From contig VWZW01002639.1 of the NCBI GenBank assembly GCA_013397115.1, forward strand, positions 434,001 to 498,000: 64,000 bases of DNA, in the 5' to 3' direction. This DNA comes from Edolisoma coerulescens (lineage: Eukaryota > Chordata > Aves > Passeriformes > Campephagidae). How positions within the stretch are numbered: the stretch's first letter is position 1; the number at the start of each line of letters is the position of its first letter. The position numbers and the translations under genes are program-made. The notes beneath the pieces are model-generated. The model was not told where the DNA came from, made no database searches, and was given only the letters and a program-made list of their open reading frames with translations. Positions 58,139 through 64,000 of the stretch are shown piece after piece.

Positions 58139-61100
58139 CCCTTCCCTGAGATTTGAAAAATAGTGAGGGCAAGCAGCTGAAAGGAGGCACAGCTGGAATG
58201 TGGCATTTCCCAGGAGCTGGCACTCCAAGTGCCCCTTCCTTTGTCCCCTTTTCCCATGTGTGGCAGGTGGAAGTTTCCTGTGGCTCACTCGGAGAACCTC
58301 ACTCTTGATTTGAGTTTGGAGAAGTAACTTTTATTTAATTAGGGCTCCTCCAGCCCTAAATGGCACAGAAATCTGAAATGTTTCCAATAAATGGATTCTG
58401 CATCCTGTCAATTGTATTCCTTGAGAAATGAGGCAACCATTCCAATATTTTCCCCGTTATTTAAACAGGATCTCTGTGGTGGGGCAGGTAGGGTGAGCTG
58501 AGGCTGATGTGGCAAACAACAGGTTCAGGTTATGAACTGACTGCACATTTCCCTTGGGTGTGAAAACAAACAATAAAACTCTAAAATATGGATTGAATTC
58601 CTAATATGGCCATTATTATCAGAATCTAGCATAGAAAATTAGGGTGTAATATATCGCAGGTGATAATTAAGGAAGTATTATGCAAAACCTGTTGTATTTG
58701 TGAGAATTATGAGAATTTTTCAATTAAATATATTTAGTGACAAAAGATTTTGTCAAAATGTGATGTTCCCAACATTTTTTAAAAGTTCTCCTGTGATAAC
58801 CAGTATTGCTTCAACACTTTCTGGGAATATATTTGGGTAGCAGTGAATTTATTACCCATCTAGCAGATACACACATTCTAATCCCAGAATAATTTAGGAT
58901 GGATCCCTAAATGCCCAAATGCGACATTTTCTCCCAATATCACCCTGAGTACAGCAATCAAACCTCAGATTTACAGGATGCCGTGTTCCCTACAAACCCC
59001 CAAATATTCCCTAGAGATTCCAGAGCAGGAATTCAGGTTTCAGAGAAGGAAAATTGCTCCTAATGGATGGGTGATGGAGAGCATTCGGTGGAGCTGCACT
59101 GATTTAAGCTTTCGACTGGAGATGAGCACAGATTTATGAACAATTCATTGTGGGGATACGTGGAAAGGTGCTCCAGGAGAGGGGCTATAAATAAACCAAC
59201 GTGCCACCTGTATTAATAATGGAGTATTTTACTGAAAAATAAACAAACATGTGAGCAACAGGGCTGAAACTCCTACCTGGGCCTGACTTTTTTTTGGCTT
59301 TATGAAAAAATCTTCCGAAGACTTTCTGTTGTTGTGGGAAAGGTAGACAAGTGAAATAAGAGGTGAAAATCACCTTTTCCTTAGCGTGGGTGATTTGTTT
59401 CATGTCGTGAACTTGGGCATGTCCTTCAGCTGGAGAGCTCTCGTGGAACAGACATCTAATTATAGAGACAAATATCCCTGATGAAGTTGGAGGGATGTGC
59501 CTTGCTGATGGATACTAATCGTGACGTGCCCCCTTCTCAGTGAAATTTCGTTAGTTTTTTGTGTTGCTGGGCAAGATGAATAAATAATAATGAACCTTTT
59601 CCAACCTAGTGCGCAAGCATTTTTTTCGCTGTAATTTCAGTTGTGAGGGAGCCCCAGATTCAATGACAGATCCTGTTTGCTGCATTGTACTCCTGTAATA
59701 TTCATTTGGCACCGTCGCCAAACTGACTGAAGGCTTAATTCAATAATTTATACTACAGGAAAAGATAACAGCTATATCATTTAATATCCTGCCATGTAAA
59801 TAAAACCAGCACTTTGCTTCTCTCCAACTTTTCTCTGTTTAAAATACACCTGTGCTTTGCTCTCTTGGAGGATGGGGAGTAATTAAGCTCAGGTGATTTT
59901 TGTCATTGGAATTTTGTGTGAGGACTCCCAAATTTCATTGATAGATGCCCTATCAATGCCCTATCAATATGATACTGATAGAGGGAAGAGAGTGAAACAA
60001 ATGCTTGAATAAGCACATAACAGCATGAGAAACTGCAGTTCTGCTTGTATAGAAAACAAGGAAAAAAATAACAGAATTTGGGGAAATTTTGGACCCGTTT
60101 GAGTCTTTGCAGCCCTTCATCCCACTCAGTGACTCTGGAGACAGAGGGGGACAAAGGAGAATTGCTGCACTCAGAGACCCAGCCACTCTGGAATGGAGAG
60201 AAATCCTGGAAAGGGTGGTTTGCAGATAGTTTGGATTTACTAAAGCGAGCAATGATTCCTCTTTGTTTCCAGAGGCCACACTTGCTAATTCCCCCTTACG
60301 CTCAACAGGAAAAGCGTTGAAATGTGAAGTTGTGTTTTGGTTCTGCAGCACTGTGTGTCCCAGACCTCGCAGAAATCCAGATACCATCTCCATTCCACAG
60401 CCCTGTAATGCAGGTGGGTGTTTAAGCTCCCTGTACAAGTTATTTAAGTTTTGTTTGTTTATTTTGAATAACTGGAACAAAATGGCTCCTTCCCAGCTGC
60501 TTGTTTTTCTCACTCGGGCTTAAACAAGAGGCATGACTTAAACCAGTCAGGAATTAGCTGTAAGAACTCGACATCAGCAATGATTTTATATGTAGATAGC
60601 AAGGTTTATATCCTGGGATAACACTTAGAAATAATTGAGATCATGAAGATAATAGGAAAACATGTGGAGACGGTTTATTTTTGTAGCCCAAATTACTGCC
60701 ACAGCAAAAATTCCTCAGGACACAGAAAGATCTGATATAGAAATTTCAGGCTGCCACCTACTTCTTGCTTTCAGATGATTGATAACTCGGGAAGAAAATC
60801 TTGGGATATAAATCATCTCAAGCAATGATCGAGGCAAGATTAAAAAACTCTTTATTTTCTTACATATAATTGAAGAGGAATGCAAGGGATATTTAAAACA
60901 TTTTAAATCTGAGGCAGGTCCTGATTTAAATTAGATTATTCAGGCAGGATATTATCAAAATATTTATTGTATTGAGTGACTGATTTGCATGCATTTGTCA
61001 TCACAGTGCTGGCATCCATCTGAAGGACCAAAACTAAATTAGGAACTTAAACTTTTGGAAAAAAAATTTACTTTCTTACCCAAAAATCATGTTGCAAAAT

Positions 61101-63600
61101 TGACAATTGGCCAGTGAAGATCTACCTGAGGTAGATCAGACCTGGTGTGGCTTCACTGTGGCTGTTTGGGTGAGATGAACTTTCCTTATTCTTAGAATAT
61201 TTATGTTTAATTCTTATTTTGGCATCCTGGCAAAAAATAATTCCCAACTTTCATGAGCAGCAGAAGGGAAATAGAGATTTAAACAGTAAAATGTGGTTGG
61301 GATTTCACGGGATATGGTTTTATCCTTTGACTCCTACTTCATTCCAGAAACCTGCTGAAAACAGGGAGGTGCAATCACTCCCCAGGAAAATGCAGCATCA
61401 TCCTCTGTTGTGGAAAATATCAGACAAGGAAAATATAATTAGCATTGTATATTCTGTTATTGTGTCTAGCACACTGAAAGCTCCCAGGCACTTTCAAAAT
61501 AAATAGAATAAACAGAGATGAATGAAACTGAACTCTGCTAAATATCATCAATGAGGATCTGCTTTATTACTGGCAATTAAGAAGGGAAAGTCAAAACACA
61601 AGCTCTCATTATCACTCATTGATTAAAACCCAGTTAGAACATTGCAATCCCAAGCAGCCCACTGCTCTGCTCGTTCCGCACTTCAGCACAGAAAACAGCA
61701 CAATATTTCAGAAATAATTAGGAACACAGAGTTAGTGATCAGCCTTAATGTTCCCCAATAAAATTGCCAAAGCAAATGATTATGGATCAGCCAAGAGACA
61801 CTGTTTGAAGCCATCATCTTTTGTGGCTGTTTAATACCTTCATGATGATCTTTTTTTTTTTTTTTTTCTCTAAGCAAACACAAATGAAGTCAAAACCCTT
61901 CCAGTAATGGCAGCCTGGAATTTAGAAGCCATGAGCATAACTTTGCAAGTGCTCATTTTTTGGGAAATAACTGCCAGCCATTGAGTTGCTCAGGCAATTT
62001 TTGTCTCTACTCTCTATTTTAAAGGAGCTAATATCAACATTTCTGATGTAGAGCAAGCTGAGAATGTCTCACTGTCAAAATTACTGTGCTTTTCCATTCA
62101 AGGAAAAATGACCTTTATCTGATGTGTTCTCTGAACAAAAATAAAAAAGAAATGACAGCGTAAACAACAAAACAAAACCCAGCTGAAAGGAGGGGGGAAA
62201 ACGCAGGCTGATAGGGCTGCACTGAAATTCTGCCTTGGAGCAGAGATGGAAAGGGAAGGGATCAGCAGGAAGGGCTGGGAGCCAGGGACACGTGGGGTGG
62301 AAATGTTGCTGTCCATGTCAGCAGGCTGAAAATCCAGAGGAAATTGGAAGTTATCCCATTAAGACACTGCCCGTCCCCTCCTGATGTCTGTCTTTGACAC
62401 CATTTTAAGGCTGCACAGAAACAGCAGCAGCCCAAAACCCAGGGGTTTGAGATGTGAACCCTTCCCGAGGCTCTCACTCCAGAGAGGAGCCTGGAGAGCA
62501 CGGAACGACAGCCCATGGGAAGAGTTTGTACTGTTTGTCCTCCTGTAACTCCTGTGCAAATTTCCAGAGGGAAACCAGATCCAGGAATGCTTTTCATAAG
62601 CAGATATGAAAAATTCTGTAACTCTGGCAGCTGTTCCATGGCTGGTGCCAGCTTAGCTGCTCCATCACCCTCTTACCTTCTCCCTTTTAGCTCTACTCTC
62701 ATTATTTGTCAAAATCCAGCCATTTTAGGAAACAGGAATGATTTATTCATAAAAATGCTCCTATTTTCATCCACTTTTACAAGCTGTAATTTCCAATCAA
62801 GCCTTTACCTATTCTATCATCAAAATTATTTCACAAACCCTTTTTTCCTGCTGGGATTTACACTGATCCCTCCACGCTGCTGTATTTAGGGCACACTTTG
62901 GTTTCTACCCTTGCCCATTATTTCATTTCAACTCCCTGGTTTTTAAGAAGCTCTAAAAAATTAATTTATGTCTTTTTACCCACATGGAAACGTTCAGAAA
63001 GGACATGAGTGTGGGAGAAAAAGTGAGTCCAGATTTAGGACTTCTCAGCCCATTGAGTTCTCTGTGATTTTGTAAAATTTCGTTGCTTGGGCTGGAAACA
63101 GAAATAAAAATCAGACAATCTACAGTCGGAATGGCCTGATGGAAGCTTTAGCACGGGGCCAATAATGAAATGCAGGGAAAACATTTCATATCTATTACTT
63201 TGGGGTAATTTTTCTCTAATCCAAAAATCACAAAACTGCTGTAATTCTGTGGAAATCTCACGTCCTTGGCTGGCATACTTTCCCCAGCTCTAGTAGGAAC
63301 TGATAACAGGCTGCTGAATTACTGCTTAATAAACCACTAAATGAGTGCCATCCAAGATAACGGGGCATTAAATGACGGCTATTCAGGGAAAAAGTAGAAG
63401 TGCGGAGAGAAATGCAAGAGGGCTCTCTGCATAGAGGGAAATTGGATTAGTCATCTCATGTCTGCCAGTGGTGAAACTCCAACTGCAGCAGATTGGGGGA
63501 AAAATAAAAAAAAAGGAAAGTGTTTTGATGCCAGAGGAAGGAGGACACGCGATGTAGGGGCTGCTTCTCGTCACTTGAGCTGGGACAGAGTGTTTAAAGT

Positions 63601-63628
63601 GGGGGGGNNNNNNNNNNNNGGGGGGGGG
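63601..63628. other. Assembly gap of 12 N inside a poly-G run
   Basis: Seven G precede 12 N (63608-63619) and nine G follow. The flanks show that the missing bases sit in a G homopolymer or G-rich repeat, a common point of sequencing failure. The true length is unknown and 12 may be a placeholder. Confidence 0.95.
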
Positions 63629-63809
63629 TAATGTGAGCAGTGAAATGTAATAAATGCAAAGAGAAAATAAAATTATATGCAAAGATAAAATCCAAAAAGT
63701 GAAAATAATGTAAGGATGAGATTATAAATCAAAATAAATCAAGGGTTATAGAAGTGGTGGAGAATTTCAGGGTATAGAGACAAAAGGCCAAGTGTTGAAT
63801 TCAGGCTGG

Positions 63810-64000
63810 ATCATGGAACCATTGAACCATGGAATGGTTTGGGCTGGAAGGGACCTCAGTTCCATCCAGTCCCACCCCTGCCATGGCAGGGACACCTTCC
63901 ACTATCCCAGGCTGCTCCAAGCCCTGTCCAGCCTGGCCTTGGACACTTCCAGGGGTGGGCAGCCAGCACTTCCCTTTTCCCCGGATTTCTGCGGGATTTC
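63810..64000 (-). mobile_element. CR1 LINE fragment running to or near the window edge
   Basis: CATGGAACCATTGAACCATGG and TGGTTTGGGCTGGAAGGGACC start the inverted 3' end. CCATGGCAGGGACACCTTCC, CCAGGCTGCTCCAAGCCC and CCTTGGACACTTCCAGGG follow. Similarity weakens after about 63955, so the true 5' break may be just inside the window. Confidence 0.88.

Larger units (their letters stand above)
53892..64000 (-). other. CNTN6: CNTN6 first recovered intron or 5' region, incomplete
   Basis: This is the sequence upstream of the first recovered exon. It should be intron, or intron plus a leader exon. I checked places where an ATG could be followed by about 15 to 25 hydrophobic codons and a GT donor, and found none. 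It contains CR1 fragments at 56448-56628, 57867-58138 and 63810-64000, GT-rich sequence near 54360-54430, a T-run near 61851-61867 and the assembly gap at 63608-63619. The segment 59600-59830 is unique-looking and may be a conserved noncoding element. Confidence 0.75.

Noticed and set aside
59953..60513. 186-codon open frame on the minus strand outside repeats
   Set aside because: The translation shows no domain, signal or family resemblance, its composition looks like translated intron, and the overlapping frames on the other strand are nearly as open.
62262..62639. Minus-strand ATG frame (MEQLPELQNF start) considered as the missing signal-peptide exon
   Set aside because: The first 20 residues are not a hydrophobic leader and no GT donor in the right phase follows.
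62676..62707. Minus-strand ATGAGAGTAGAGC followed by a good GTAAGAG donor
   Set aside because: It encodes MRVELKGRR, which is charged and too short to be a signal peptide.
1..64000. CRISPR arrays, tRNA or rRNA genes, bacterial-type operons
   Set aside because: There are no regularly spaced direct repeats with unique spacers, no cloverleaf with A and B boxes that I could see, and the gene structure is eukaryotic.

Overview
The window looks like vertebrate, almost certainly avian, genomic DNA. It contains many truncated CR1 LINE copies, recognisable by the bird-type 3' end (an ATTCTATG-like 8-mer tail beside a TTTGGGTTGGAAGGGACC-like block). It also has sparse exons with GT-AG introns and an AT-rich intronic background. 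I cannot fix the species from the sequence; retroviral solo LTRs sharing intact 4-bp duplications would suit many neoavian genomes.

One gene explains all the coding signal: contactin-6 (CNTN6, NB-3), a GPI-anchored neural adhesion molecule of the Ig superfamily, on the minus strand. Its 5' side lies at high coordinates. I recovered nine consecutive coding exons: 53765-53891, 48386-48561, 31924-32019, 24988-25191, 23297-23399, 14646-14830, 12302-12438, 8379-8508 and 7272-7422. Their phases are compatible throughout and give 1309 nt (about 436 codons) with no stop. They encode Ig domains 1 to 4 and the first half of Ig5. Each Ig domain is split over two exons, the first carrying its first cysteine and the second its second cysteine, as is typical for contactins. 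The signal-peptide exon and 5' UTR should lie above 53891, and I could not find them. The rest of Ig5, Ig6, the four fibronectin type III domains and the GPI signal lie below position 1.

The other roughly 98 percent is intron. It holds about 18 CR1 fragments, three copies of one solo LTR family with conserved octamer and TATA motifs, a 196-bp element nested in a CR1, short minisatellites, homopolymer runs and a 12-N assembly gap inside a poly-G run at 63608-63619. I saw no tRNA, rRNA, CRISPR array or second gene. Nearly all open reading frames outside the exons are chance frames or antisense readings of CR1.

I found no convincing new biological system. The observations most worth a second look are a tandem splice donor after the Ig2 first-half exon, an RGD tripeptide in the Ig2-Ig3 linker, the nested insertion with a readable empty site, the LTR family with its octamer-TATA module and inverted pair, and a GC-rich segment near 45.55-45.84 kb that no repeat I recognise explains.
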